A stretch of DNA of 31,497 nt, from positions 1-31,497 of the forward strand of contig CAYMPA010000015.1 of assembly GCA_964392105.1 (NCBI GenBank), read 5' to 3'. The notes below the pieces were generated by a model. It ran no database searches, was not told the DNA's origin, and saw only the letters and a program-made list of their open reading frames with translations. A program made the position numbers and the translations under genes. The DNA is from UBA7359 sp964392105. Lineage in GTDB: Bacteria > Pseudomonadota > Gammaproteobacteria > Eutrophobiales > Eutrophobiaceae. Below, in pieces: positions 15,824-24,566 of this stretch; position 1 is the stretch's first letter; each line of letters starts with the position of its first letter.

Positions 15824-17467
15824 TTATGATGAAGTTTGGGTTGTCTGGATCACTTCATGATCATGCAGATAAGAATCATTGACCGCGTAATTGTCAAATT
15901 CAACGGTATAAAAATTTTCAAAAAAAGGCTTAATCGTCTCTTCAATGGTTTCATCGTATTCTGGTGTGATATGCAACAGGCGGCCTGTGTAATCTCCCCT
16001 GAATTCGTGGTCTGCGATGATAGGTATGCCGGATTTTAAAACATAGCGTGGTGCATTAAACATCATCTCCTTGTCTTCCATATCATCGTAAATTGTAATG
16101 TCGGCATCGGCTCCTGGTCCCAGGTGTCCCTTGTTTTTCAAACCGAGTGCACGGGCCGGACCAGCACGGGTGATAATGGCAATCTCATTGAGGGTATATT
16201 CCCGGTCCAGATCATTGAGTGCTGTTTTTGCAATAGCCTTTTGATTCACACGACCCATTTCTTCTCTGCGAAAGCTGCTATCCATCAATAGACGGATTAA
16301 CTTGGGGTAATTCATGAATGAGCCGCCATTCGGGTGATCTGTTGAAAGAATGACTCGCCAAGGGTCTTCTGAGAGCAGAAACATTTCAAGTCCAATTGCC
16401 CATTGTATTGTATGTGTGTAGACATGTTCCTGATAAGTGAATGGTAAGATGCCACAGCCACTTTCGCACTCTGTATCCGCATTAATCCACTTATTGTTAG
16501 TAAATCCACGCAATACATAGGCGAGTGGTGCATCCGCTGTCATGATTGTGGCTTTGCCAAACATGACCTGGCCGATGTCACAGGTGATGTTTGAATGTTG
16601 ATTGACATACTCTATGATTTCGGCTGCTTTAGATGTTGGATTTTTCCCTGGTTCTCCGCCATAGCTGTGGAACTGGATATGGGCAACATGAAGACGTTTA
16701 TCTCCGGCTGTGCGCATGGTTTCCAGTGTGGTTTTGTAGTTCCCACTATGACCAAGATTGTTGCAGTGGATATGGACCGGGTGCGGGAAACCCAAGTCAT
16801 TAACTGTTGTAACAAAGGCCTCGATGATTTGGCGTGGAGAAATATCATCATTTTTCTCATCGATATCTGTGATATTCGAGTTGCGTTTCCCTTTCCAGAG
16901 TTCATCACTGCCTGGGTTGACCAATTTGGCCGTATAGGCCTTGGCTGAATTTACCCACCAGGCGATGGCTTGACGGAATTCTACTTGACGGCCCTCTTTT
17001 ATTAACTGTTGCAGGAAAATATTGTTGCCAAGTAAAACGTAGAAGCCTTTATCGATAACCGGAGTATCGTCCAGTTCCTCCAATGTATGTCTGGCTGAGA
17101 GAGGGGGAACGGCTGCCTCCATTGCAGTTGTGTAACCGAGGGTGGCATAGCGGTAGCCGGTCGCAAATGTTGATGGAACGATGCCACCTGACCCTGAACG
17201 GGTGAATGCGGTCTCAGGGTGTGGATCCCGTTTGTGATCTTCGGGCATGAGTTTGCGTCCGGCATTGACCTTGGGACCGGCAATATGACAGTGAATATCG
17301 ACACCGCCAGGCATGATTACCATACCCCGGGCATCGATGCGGTTAGCATCATCAGGGACGGACTCTACAATACGGCCATCTTTGATACAGATATCCCTGA
17401 CTTCCCCATCAATGTTGTTAATGGGATCATAGACTTTCCCATTAACGATGCGTGTAGTAGATGTCAT
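15824..17467 (-). CDS. fwdA: Formylmethanofuran dehydrogenase subunit A (operon II)
   Basis: A 547-residue amidohydrolase of the FwdA/FhcA family. The metal-binding HxH is His59-Cys-His61 (DIHCHIAGP). The bridging lysine is Lys181 in TAKLVNPGS. Further landmarks are HPVHIHCNNLG, AHIQFHSYGG and the catalytic Asp in STDHPNGG. In archaeal Fwd the subunit interconverts formyl-methanofuran and formate, which travels through an internal tunnel to the FwdB metal centre. The partner genes here suggest the same arrangement. All core catalytic residues are shared with the operon I copy, so the difference between the two complexes lies in subunit B and the accessory genes, not here. Confidence 0.93.
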   Translation of the reverse strand: MTSTTRIVNGKVYDPINNIDGEVRDICIKDGRIVESVPDDANRIDARGMVIMPGGVDIHCHIAGPKVNAGRKLMPEDHKRDPHPETAFTRSGSGGIVPSTFATGYRYATLGYTTAMEAAVPPLSARHTLEELDDTPVIDKGFYVLLGNNIFLQQLIKEGRQVEFRQAIAWWVNSAKAYTAKLVNPGSDELWKGKRNSNITDIDEKNDDISPRQIIEAFVTTVNDLGFPHPVHIHCNNLGHSGNYKTTLETMRTAGDKRLHVAHIQFHSYGGEPGKNPTSKAAEIIEYVNQHSNITCDIGQVMFGKATIMTADAPLAYVLRGFTNNKWINADTECESGCGILPFTYQEHVYTHTIQWAIGLEMFLLSEDPWRVILSTDHPNGGSFMNYPKLIRLLMDSSFRREEMGRVNQKAIAKTALNDLDREYTLNEIAIITRAGPARALGLKNKGHLGPGADADITIYDDMEDKEMMFNAPRYVLKSGIPIIADHEFRGDYTGRLLHITPEYDETIEETIKPFFENFYTVEFDNYAVNDSYLHDHEVIQTTQTSS

Positions 17468-17534
17468 TAAAACTCCAATTCTCTGTCTTTATTCTTAATT
17501 AATTAATGGAAAAAATCTTTTACTAATGTGTCAG

Positions 17535-18884
17535 TTAAGCGACATTCCTTTTTTCACGTGTATCTGATACACCGCGTCTGTCGATCGTCAGTTCAAATAC
17601 CCGGTTCTTGATGGCCGTCAATATTTCTTCATCAGAAGGAAAAGGAGAACCAAAGGCCGGCCGCAGCGGTATCGGTACATCATCCATCCTGTAAACCGTG
17701 CCGGTAGTATTTATGCCATAGACCGACGTAGTAAAAGCGACATGTGCAAGTGAACTGGTTATCGTTTGTTTGGGATCAAGTGAAATAACGGGTATCCGTT
17801 TCATGTGTTCAATAGCCGCTTTGGGGAAATTGGAAGCGGGGTCACAGGCTATGAACATCGCCGCATCCGCATCCCTGTTTGAAAGCGTGTCCACGGTGGT
17901 ATATTCGCCTGGATTGAAACGAGGATAACCGAGATTGAAATTTACACCGAACGGATAACCGGTGGACCAGGAAACAACATTATCACCACCGGTAACATTC
18001 CCGTGCCCACGCGCTGGTTTAACGACAAAGTGGGTGAATTCATTTAAATCAGTTGCCAGTGAAAATAATGCACCACTATTAAAATGGCGACCACGTGCCA
18101 TGGTCAGGCCCATACCGAAAAAGACCACACCATAACGGCAGTTTTTCATGCGTTCTGCCAGGTCTTGCAACGCTTCCAGGGAGACACCTGTCACTTCCTC
18201 TATTGAGGGATCAATTTTTTTACCTTTGATTAAGGCACGTAATGCCCAAAGCATCTCAAAATCCTTGCCTGGTTTTACCTGGATGTTGATATTCGCGACA
18301 GGTGAACTGGCTGTTTTTCTTACATCGACTAAAACAATTGTGCGATCTTTTTTACCTTTCGGAATAAACATGCCTTTGGTTGTCACTGCATAACGCGTAA
18401 AAAGGCGTGGATGTGATACTGCGGGATTACCTCCCCAGAAGATCACCAGGTCGGCCCGGTTTTTCACTTCGCCAAGTGTCATGGTGCTTTCGCCGACCCC
18501 TTGGAACGCTATACCAGTAGGTCCATGACAAACCGATGTCGTGGTATCGATAGTGCCGTGCATGTAATCAGCAATAGAAACCGCCACGCGCTGGGCTTCA
18601 GAAGTGGTATCGCTTAAGCCATAGATTATGGGAAACTTTGCCTTTGTCAGTACCTGGGCAGCTTCTTCTACTGCCTCATCAAAACTGACTTCTTTGCCGT
18701 CTATCATTGCCGCCGGTCGATCTTCAATGACGTGCTCAGCAAACCAGGCCCGACCCAGAATACAAGCCTTCTTGGCTTTGGTTATTTTATGTTCATCTAT
18801 ATCTACCGTGAGTTCCATGTCATCACAAAGACAACCGCAGAAGGTACAGGTCGCATTCTTTACTGTTCGGGTATTTTCACTCAT
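17535..18884 (-). CDS. fwdB: Formylmethanofuran dehydrogenase subunit B with intact catalytic cysteine (operon II)
   Basis: A 449-residue molybdopterin oxidoreductase of the FwdB/FmdB family. The [4Fe-4S] ligands are Cys13, 16, 20 and 41 (CTFCGCLCDD...KKACILG). Cys119 lies in TTTSVCHGPTG, the motif and position of the Mo/W-ligand cysteine of archaeal FwdB (Cys118 in the Methanothermobacter enzyme). The operon I paralogue has Met at this place. Further cofactor-region motifs include VIFWGGNPAVSHPR, GHGNVTGGDNV and STGYPFGVNF. With FwdD encoded next door the protein should bind bis-molybdopterin guanine dinucleotide and oxidise formate, or reduce CO2. A GAGGA ribosome-binding site lies 7 bp before the ATG. 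The C-terminal ~35 residues (DRRGVSDTREKRNVA) extend beyond the conserved fold. Confidence 0.93.
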   Translation of the reverse strand: MSENTRTVKNATCTFCGCLCDDMELTVDIDEHKITKAKKACILGRAWFAEHVIEDRPAAMIDGKEVSFDEAVEEAAQVLTKAKFPIIYGLSDTTSEAQRVAVSIADYMHGTIDTTTSVCHGPTGIAFQGVGESTMTLGEVKNRADLVIFWGGNPAVSHPRLFTRYAVTTKGMFIPKGKKDRTIVLVDVRKTASSPVANINIQVKPGKDFEMLWALRALIKGKKIDPSIEEVTGVSLEALQDLAERMKNCRYGVVFFGMGLTMARGRHFNSGALFSLATDLNEFTHFVVKPARGHGNVTGGDNVVSWSTGYPFGVNFNLGYPRFNPGEYTTVDTLSNRDADAAMFIACDPASNFPKAAIEHMKRIPVISLDPKQTITSSLAHVAFTTSVYGINTTGTVYRMDDVPIPLRPAFGSPFPSDEEILTAIKNRVFELTIDRRGVSDTREKRNVA

Positions 18885-18914
18885 GGTATATCCTCGCTAA
18901 TCAATCATATTCGA

Positions 18915-19265
18915 TCATCTAACAGCAATTTTTTCTATCGTTACTTCCATGTGTTTGGAGACTGGCATGCCACTGCCATAGGTTTCACTGGCCATCAAAT
19001 GGGTTGTAGGTGGTCCGTAGGGGATGAATAACATACCATTTGGTAAATCTTCGGGCTTCTTTCCCCTGCAGGTGACAATTGTTTCTCCTACCTCGTTACT
19101 CAGACGTACCTGGTCGCCTTCCTCTAACCCAAGGCGTTTCATCTCGTCCGTATTGATATCCAGCATGGAAGTTTCAGTCTGATATTCTTGTTTTAATTTT
19201 CCCTTATTTAAGGACGTTCCCTGCTCACTGGTACGGCCTGGAATTAAAATCATAGTTTCTGTCAT
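18915..19265 (-). CDS. fwdD: Formylmethanofuran dehydrogenase subunit D, molybdopterin dinucleotide-binding
   Basis: A 116-residue protein with the double-psi beta-barrel molybdopterin-dinucleotide-binding fold of FwdD. Recognisable motifs are LIPGRTSEQG near the N-terminus, EEGDQVRLSNEVGE, GMLFIPYGPPTTHL and the ending YGSGMPVSKHMEVTIE, all typical of FwdD. In archaea FwdD completes the metal-cofactor pocket of FwdB. Classical bacterial fhc operons lack this gene, and operon I in this window has none, so its presence directly before fwdB argues that the operon II complex carries a metal cofactor. ATG 19265 is chosen over a GTG one codon upstream. It starts 105 bp after the oxidoreductase gene. 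Confidence 0.9.
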   Translation of the reverse strand: MTETMILIPGRTSEQGTSLNKGKLKQEYQTETSMLDINTDEMKRLGLEEGDQVRLSNEVGETIVTCRGKKPEDLPNGMLFIPYGPPTTHLMASETYGSGMPVSKHMEVTIEKIAVR

Positions 19266-19369
19266 CACATTTCCACTGATATTGTTGATTTATGCATCCT
19301 GTTATATGTCATATTCAAAAATATACATTCTATATTTATTACTCAGTATGAAAAATACTATTTGCTGAC

Positions 19370-22300
19370 TCAGTTAGCCTGCTGTTCCTGTTGCACCTTA
19401 TCCAGACAATGCGCGATCCAGTGGCGGGTCAGTTTCTCATGCACTGCATTTTGGCACAGGCGCTGGCGCAGGGCAGGGAATACGACCTCATCCAGGAGTT
19501 GGTCCTGGTTGAAGCATGAAAAAACAACAGATTCTTCACCGGTTTTCGGATCACGATGTGGCTGCAAACACTGGGCACAGATCTCTTTCATCATGCATTG
19601 CATGGGCGAGTTAATGCTGCCGAGACCCACGTGATCGGGCTTCAAATACTCTTTCAGTACCGTGTGCCGGGACTCACGCACCGCGTTCATCATCATATCC
19701 GAACCAATGGCGACGATACGGTCAGCAGTGTCGAGTGGTATCTGGATCTCGCCCAGTTCACCCTTGGCATAAGCTACCATCGCCTGGACGACGTTGCCGA
19801 CAAAGGTTCGGTCTTGCGATCTTCCGGGCTCAAAACCAGGGGCCTCGTCACAGCACCAGATGACCTCGTCGGCGGCGGCCTCTATGTTCTCGATGTGGTA
19901 GCGATCATGTACTGTCTTATAGGCGGCAAAGTACAATACCTTTGAGCCGGCCTGACGAAACGCCTGACCAATGGAAAACAGGACAGCGTTGCCCAGACCG
20001 CCACCCAGAAGCAACACTGTCTCATCGCCTGGTGTCTCAGTGGGGGCGCCAGTGGGCCCCATAAGCACAACGGGCTCGCCGGGTTTAAGCATGGTACACA
20101 GGTTCGAAGAACCACCCATTTCTAATACGATTACAGAAACCAGTCCTTGTTCGCGATCTACCCAGGCGCCAGTGAGAGCGATGCCCTCCATGGCAAGCGA
20201 GGTCTCATTCACGCTTACGGCATTGGCTTCATAATTTTGTAGTCGGAAAAATTGGCCGGGTTTGAAGGTTTGAGCCGCAAAAGGGGCATAAACAATGACC
20301 TCAACAATAGTCGGTGTCAAACGCTTAACCTCCCTAACGACCGGACGCAGACCTTCATTAAGCTGTGCTATCAGGTCTTGTGGTGTAGTGGTTGTCGGGG
20401 CCTGTTTTCTCATGGTCCGATCAATAACCGGGTAGCCCTGCTTGGCACTGGCAATGGCCTTGACCACATTACCGGCGTAGGAGGGGTGCAAGTCACCAAA
20501 AAAGCTCATCGCCCGACCATCTTCACGGATTTCTCTCAATATCTGGGATGTCTCCGGTTTAGTCGACCATTCCGGAGTTACATTTTCACCGTCCTCGTTT
20601 ATTGCCTGAAAATACTTGCCGTCCATTTCTGCAAACCCGGGATGTTCGCGGGCAAGGACTGTGTTTGGTAGTGTGCCAGCAGCAATCAGCAGTGAACGTG
20701 CGGGTAGGGATACGTGTTCGCCAGTTGGCGTTGGTCGGCCATCTTCGCCGATGGCCTGGCGTTCCAGGTGGATTGTCTTGATGTGTTTATACTCATCTAC
20801 CTCTACCTCGGTCGGGGCCAGTAGTTCGGCAAAACGTATCCCCTGTTCCATGGCCTTCTCGACCTCTTCATGATTTAACTGATAACTGGGTGAACCGGTC
20901 ATTCGACGCCTGTAAGCGATGGTTGAGCCACCCCACTGGTTGAGAAGGTCAATGAAGCTGGGTTCGCGTCCTTCTTTTGCCGCCGCTTGCCGCTCGGCAC
21001 GGGTCGCCCGGGCATGGCTGATGAATTCGTCGGCGATAGTCAGTTCCTCTTCCGTATAGGTGGCGCGTATTGCCTCCTCACTATCTTCCGCGACCAGGGT
21101 CTCGTAACGGTCGAGAAACTTCTCAACCTGGCGTACATAGTAAGCCAGAACTTCAGTGGCTGTGTCGATGGCAGTCAGACCACCACCGATAACGACTGCC
21201 GGCAAACGGATCTGCAGATTGGCCACTGAATCTTTTTTAGCTGCACCTGTAAGTTGCAATGCCATTAGAAAATCAGATGCCTGCCGCACACCGCGTGCCA
21301 GGCCATTTGGGATATTGAGAAATGTAGGTTTGCCAGCACCAAGACAGAGTGCAATATGATCAAAACCCATGGCATAGGCACTTTCGGCTGTGATGGCGCT
21401 TCCGAAACGAATTCCACCAAACATGGTGAAAGCACTTCGCCGCTCAAGAAGCAGGCGGACAACTTTGAGGAAATTCTTGTCCCATCGTACCGTAATACCG
21501 TATTCCGCAACTCCACCGAAGCCGGCCTGGGAGCGTTCATCCAGGGGTTCGAAAAGCGTTGCGACGTCCTCGATGGGTTCGAACGAGACACGCTCGCCAG
21601 ATGGCATTACTCCAGAGATTTGAGGTGGCAGAGGCTCTATTTTTAGACCGTCTACAGCGACGACTGTATGCCCCTCATTCATCAGGAAGTGGGCTAGTGA
21701 AAACCCGGCAGGCCCAAGGCCTACGATTAAAATTTTGTAACCGGACTTTGTTAATGGTAATGGCCGCTGGAAATTTAGCGGGTTCCAGCGCGTCATCAGG
21801 CTGTATATCTCAAAACCCCAGGGCAATTCAAGGATATCTTTGACTATCCGGGTCTCCACCTGTGGGATGTTGACCGGGTCCTGTTTCTGATAGATGCAGG
21901 ATTTCATGCAGTCGTTACAGATGCGGTGCCCCGTAGCGGGCACGGCCGGATTGTCTGCGACGATAATGGCAAGCGCTGCAAGCGTGTGCCCATCTAATTT
22001 GGCCTGGTGCATTTCCGAAATACGTTCTTCGAGCGGGCATCCAGCGAGTGTGATCTTCAAAGGGTTTATGGTGAATGTACCGGTCTTTTTGTCCGGATAG
22101 CCCGTGGAGCAGTAATCCCGGCCCCGTTCGTGGCAAATCACGCAATAGTTTGCATGGTCCAGACCACCCACAAGGTCCATTCCATTATCTGTCAATTCGA
22201 AGCCGTCTCGATGGTAAGCTTCCCCTTCACCCATCTCCATCATGGAAACACCATGTACTTCAGTTGTCGAGGTGGATACCAAATTCATGAAATCGGTCTT

Positions 22301-22870
22301 GCCAGGCTTTTGAAACAGGACATCATTCTTGTGACGTAAATGACCGGCTTCTGTATATAGAGCCCAGGCGGCATAACGGCTGGCCAGGTCGAGGGCTTCA
22401 GCGTTGGCCTCTTTGTCTTCCTGCAAGCTCGTTACATAATTGGCAAATGTAACTTCGTTGAGTGATGTACCAAACAGCTTCTCCAGTTCACTGGCGAGCG
22501 CCGAACCGTCAAAGGTTTCAGCCTCATTTTGTGGGTAGGCTTTGGCGGATTGGCGTTGTACGAAAATGCGTTTGCAAGTATAGAGATTATCCAGATCCTT
22601 CTGTTTGTTTTTCAGATTTAATGCGGCCTCACCAATATTAAACATATCCACCAAAAAAGAATCCAGGTGTGGCGCAAGTGCCAGCATCAAGTCAGAAGTC
22701 TCTTTTCGTTCCAGATTGTTTGGTTCCTTCCTGGCTTCAATTAACTGTTCGTGTAAATCTCCATCTATCTGACTCAGTTTATCCAGGAACAGGCTATCGA
22801 TACGTACTAATCCTTCAATATCATAGAGATCCTTGAAGGTAAGTTCGTTAGAAAGGGTAAGATCAGTCAT
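19370..22870 (-). CDS. NfnB-NfnA-like fused flavin/iron-sulfur NAD(P) oxidoreductase
   Basis: A 1166-residue soluble protein. Residues 1-240 are a helical domain I do not recognise. A cysteine-rich part follows: CVICHERGRDYC (243-254), Cys278 and CNDCMKSC (318-325), probably iron-sulfur sites. Residues ~378-815 resemble the glutamate synthase small subunit/NfnB, with two Rossmann motifs, VGLGPAG (383-389) and VIGGGLTAID (560-569). Residues ~820-1166 resemble NfnA/PyrK, a ferredoxin-reductase-type FAD barrel (FKPGQFFRLQNYE), an NAD-binding GGGLGNAV loop and a C-terminal cysteine set (CMMKEICAQC, then a Cys 16 residues on) fitting a [2Fe-2S] site with one extra residue in the first gap. This order equals NfnB followed by NfnA, the bifurcating NADH-dependent ferredoxin:NADP oxidoreductase. 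ATG 22870 is preferred to TTG 22885 because GGAG lies 9 bp upstream. It probably links Fwd electrons to NAD(P). Confidence 0.85.
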   Translation of the reverse strand: MTDLTLSNELTFKDLYDIEGLVRIDSLFLDKLSQIDGDLHEQLIEARKEPNNLERKETSDLMLALAPHLDSFLVDMFNIGEAALNLKNKQKDLDNLYTCKRIFVQRQSAKAYPQNEAETFDGSALASELEKLFGTSLNEVTFANYVTSLQEDKEANAEALDLASRYAAWALYTEAGHLRHKNDVLFQKPGKTDFMNLVSTSTTEVHGVSMMEMGEGEAYHRDGFELTDNGMDLVGGLDHANYCVICHERGRDYCSTGYPDKKTGTFTINPLKITLAGCPLEERISEMHQAKLDGHTLAALAIIVADNPAVPATGHRICNDCMKSCIYQKQDPVNIPQVETRIVKDILELPWGFEIYSLMTRWNPLNFQRPLPLTKSGYKILIVGLGPAGFSLAHFLMNEGHTVVAVDGLKIEPLPPQISGVMPSGERVSFEPIEDVATLFEPLDERSQAGFGGVAEYGITVRWDKNFLKVVRLLLERRSAFTMFGGIRFGSAITAESAYAMGFDHIALCLGAGKPTFLNIPNGLARGVRQASDFLMALQLTGAAKKDSVANLQIRLPAVVIGGGLTAIDTATEVLAYYVRQVEKFLDRYETLVAEDSEEAIRATYTEEELTIADEFISHARATRAERQAAAKEGREPSFIDLLNQWGGSTIAYRRRMTGSPSYQLNHEEVEKAMEQGIRFAELLAPTEVEVDEYKHIKTIHLERQAIGEDGRPTPTGEHVSLPARSLLIAAGTLPNTVLAREHPGFAEMDGKYFQAINEDGENVTPEWSTKPETSQILREIREDGRAMSFFGDLHPSYAGNVVKAIASAKQGYPVIDRTMRKQAPTTTTPQDLIAQLNEGLRPVVREVKRLTPTIVEVIVYAPFAAQTFKPGQFFRLQNYEANAVSVNETSLAMEGIALTGAWVDREQGLVSVIVLEMGGSSNLCTMLKPGEPVVLMGPTGAPTETPGDETVLLLGGGLGNAVLFSIGQAFRQAGSKVLYFAAYKTVHDRYHIENIEAAADEVIWCCDEAPGFEPGRSQDRTFVGNVVQAMVAYAKGELGEIQIPLDTADRIVAIGSDMMMNAVRESRHTVLKEYLKPDHVGLGSINSPMQCMMKEICAQCLQPHRDPKTGEESVVFSCFNQDQLLDEVVFPALRQRLCQNAVHEKLTRHWIAHCLDKVQQEQQAN

Positions 22871-23220
22871 AAAAGCGGTCTCCAAAAATATGCATACAAA
22901 CAGTAGATTTTGTCCCTATTAAAAATATTGATAGAGGAACCGACGGATGGGATGGACTCCCCACGTTGGCAATTGAGCCGTTAAATGGGGGCATGTACTG
23001 GAACCCCAAGTCCGTTATCCACCTGACCTATCAGATCACCCTCTTGCACCTTGCCATGTTTCTTTACCAGCAGTTCGCAGGGAACACCAATATGTTGTCC
23101 CAGGATGATCTCCTGGTTGGGCGGGATCGGTATTTCCTCAATTGGAGAATCGGAGGTTGGTTTCTTTAAATAAAGCGGATGTATTTCACACCTGGGAAAT
23201 GTCAATGCCGCGCTATTCAT
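22863..23220 (-). pseudogene. RnfC N-terminal-domain-like small gene with a +1 frameshift
   Basis: The first 79 codons resemble the N-terminal barrel-sandwich domain of RnfC: EIHPLYLKKPTSDSPIEEIP, QEIILGQHIGVPCELLVKK, VQEGDLIGQ and VPVHAPI. The frame then meets TAA at 22981. Skipping one T of the ATTTAAC sequence restores the homology (NGSIANVG...HPSVPLSIFLI, compare S-G-T-V-x-A-I...HPS in RnfC) for 39 more codons. It ends with TGA at 22863, overlapping the start of the NfnB-NfnA-like gene (ATGACTGA). The intact product would be about 118 residues, only the RnfC N-terminal domain, with no NADH or iron-sulfur parts and no other rnf genes nearby. The cause may be a sequencing error, a real mutation or recoding. 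As first gene of operon II it may encode an accessory protein. Confidence 0.65.
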
Positions 23221-23355
23221 AATGCTGTTCTACCGTAATGTTATAATTTTTTGTTACCTTTAACTGCGGTAATTTATATCCATCATTCCTGATACGGCGT
23301 GACTACCGGCGCATAAAAAGTGAATATTACGATCCAGCCCTCGAATAGGTGTCGA

Positions 23356-23383
23356 ATAATACCACAGTTACACTAGACCACAA
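23356..23383 (-). promoter_or_regulatory. Possible promoter of operon II
   Basis: On the minus strand TTGTGG (23383-23378) and TATTAT (23361-23356) are 16 bp apart. The match is fair at -10 and weak at -35. The 294-bp divergent region 23221-23514 separates operon II from the mptG operon and shows no gene; no convincing plus-strand promoter was found in it. Confidence 0.3.
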
Positions 23384-23514
23384 GTAGTGCAATCGCGCAG
23401 TTTTTAGACAATCTCTATAGTATCTCGATTATCATAGTTGAAGTAGAATAGATTGGTTTTTGGCTGCTTTTGTAGCTTGGCCATAAGCGACTATTCAGAA
23501 AAAGTATATACATA

Positions 23515-24552
23515 ATGAAGATGAAAACAGAAAAACAAAAGTTATCAGAGAACAAAACAGTAGAAGTTATAGCACCTGCCAGATTACATCTTGGTTTTCT
23601 GGATATGCACGGTGGATTTGGAAGAAAGTTTGGTAGTTTGGGCTTATCAATCACTGATGTAGAAACTTCTCTCATGGCTGAATTCGCCGATGATATAGAA
23701 ATTGCAGGACCATCGTCAGAACGAGCTGGAAATTATGCGGAACAAGTCTTATCGCATTTTGGAATTAGTGGCGGTGTTAAAATGACGATTAAGTCCGCCA
23801 TTCCGGAACACGCAGGTCTTGGGTCCGGGACACAATTGTCACTAGCTGTCGCATCGGCCATATCCAGCTTATACGGATTATCTGAACAAAAACCAGTCCA
23901 TCTAGCTGCGATATTACACCGCGGTGCCAGATCAGGTGTCGGTATTGGTACCTTTATGCACGGTGGATTTATTGTTGATGGTGGCAGGGGAGAGAATACT
24001 GAAATACCACCGGTGATCAGTCATATGCCATTTCCGGAACACTGGCGAATCGTGTTGGTGTTTGATGATGAGGCAGAAGGTATTAATGGCGTCCCGGAAC
24101 GCCGTGCATTTAATGCATTACCACCAATGAATGAAACGATGTCAGGTTTGCTTTGCCGACTGACATTGATGCAAGTGTTACCTGCAATTAGTGAAAATGA
24201 TTGTGGGCGGTTTGGAGATGCTATAACCCAGATACAAAATGTAGTCGGTGATTATTTCGCAACAGTTCAAGGGGGACGCTACACATCACCATTTCTAAAA
24301 TCCATTCTTGAAACTATGGGTCATGAAGGAGCAACAGGAATGGGGCAAAGCTCATGGGGACCAACCGGATTCGCTATCTTTCCAGATGAAACAATCGCTT
24401 TTCAGGCATTGAAGAGAATTCGCGATAAGTGGCGATCTGAATCAAGGTTACGTTTCATAATGAGTAAAGCATGCAATACTCAAGCAACAATTTCAGTAAG
24501 TAATACAAAACCATCGTTGCAAGACGAAAATCTAAAAGTAAAAAATTTATAA
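23515..24552 (+). CDS. mptG: Beta-ribofuranosylaminobenzene 5'-phosphate synthase (H4MPT biosynthesis)
   Basis: A 345-residue GHMP-superfamily protein matching beta-RFAP synthase, which joins p-hydroxybenzoate or p-aminobenzoate with PRPP in the first committed step of H4MPT synthesis. Landmarks are APARLHLGFLDMHGG near the N-terminus, the glycine-rich GHMP loop IPEHAGLGSGTQLSLA, RGARSGVGIGTFMHGGF, and GMGQSSWGPTGFA near the C-terminus. Two further in-frame Met codons (23521 and beyond) precede the conserved region, and no strong ribosome-binding site decides between them. It is the first gene of the plus-strand H4MPT operon and is followed 14 bp later by mtdB. Residues after about 325 (SVSNTKPSLQDENLK) are a non-conserved tail. 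Confidence 0.93.
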   Translation: MKMKTEKQKLSENKTVEVIAPARLHLGFLDMHGGFGRKFGSLGLSITDVETSLMAEFADDIEIAGPSSERAGNYAEQVLSHFGISGGVKMTIKSAIPEHAGLGSGTQLSLAVASAISSLYGLSEQKPVHLAAILHRGARSGVGIGTFMHGGFIVDGGRGENTEIPPVISHMPFPEHWRIVLVFDDEAEGINGVPERRAFNALPPMNETMSGLLCRLTLMQVLPAISENDCGRFGDAITQIQNVVGDYFATVQGGRYTSPFLKSILETMGHEGATGMGQSSWGPTGFAIFPDETIAFQALKRIRDKWRSESRLRFIMSKACNTQATISVSNTKPSLQDENLKVKNL

Positions 24553-24566
24553 CTCAAAAAGGAATA

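Noticed and set aside
22975..22995. Programmed +1 frameshift as firm explanation for the broken RnfC-like ORF.
   Set aside because: The ATT-TAA-C context is suggestive, but the internal Shine-Dalgarno expected for a prfB-like site is absent, so it is kept only as a possibility.
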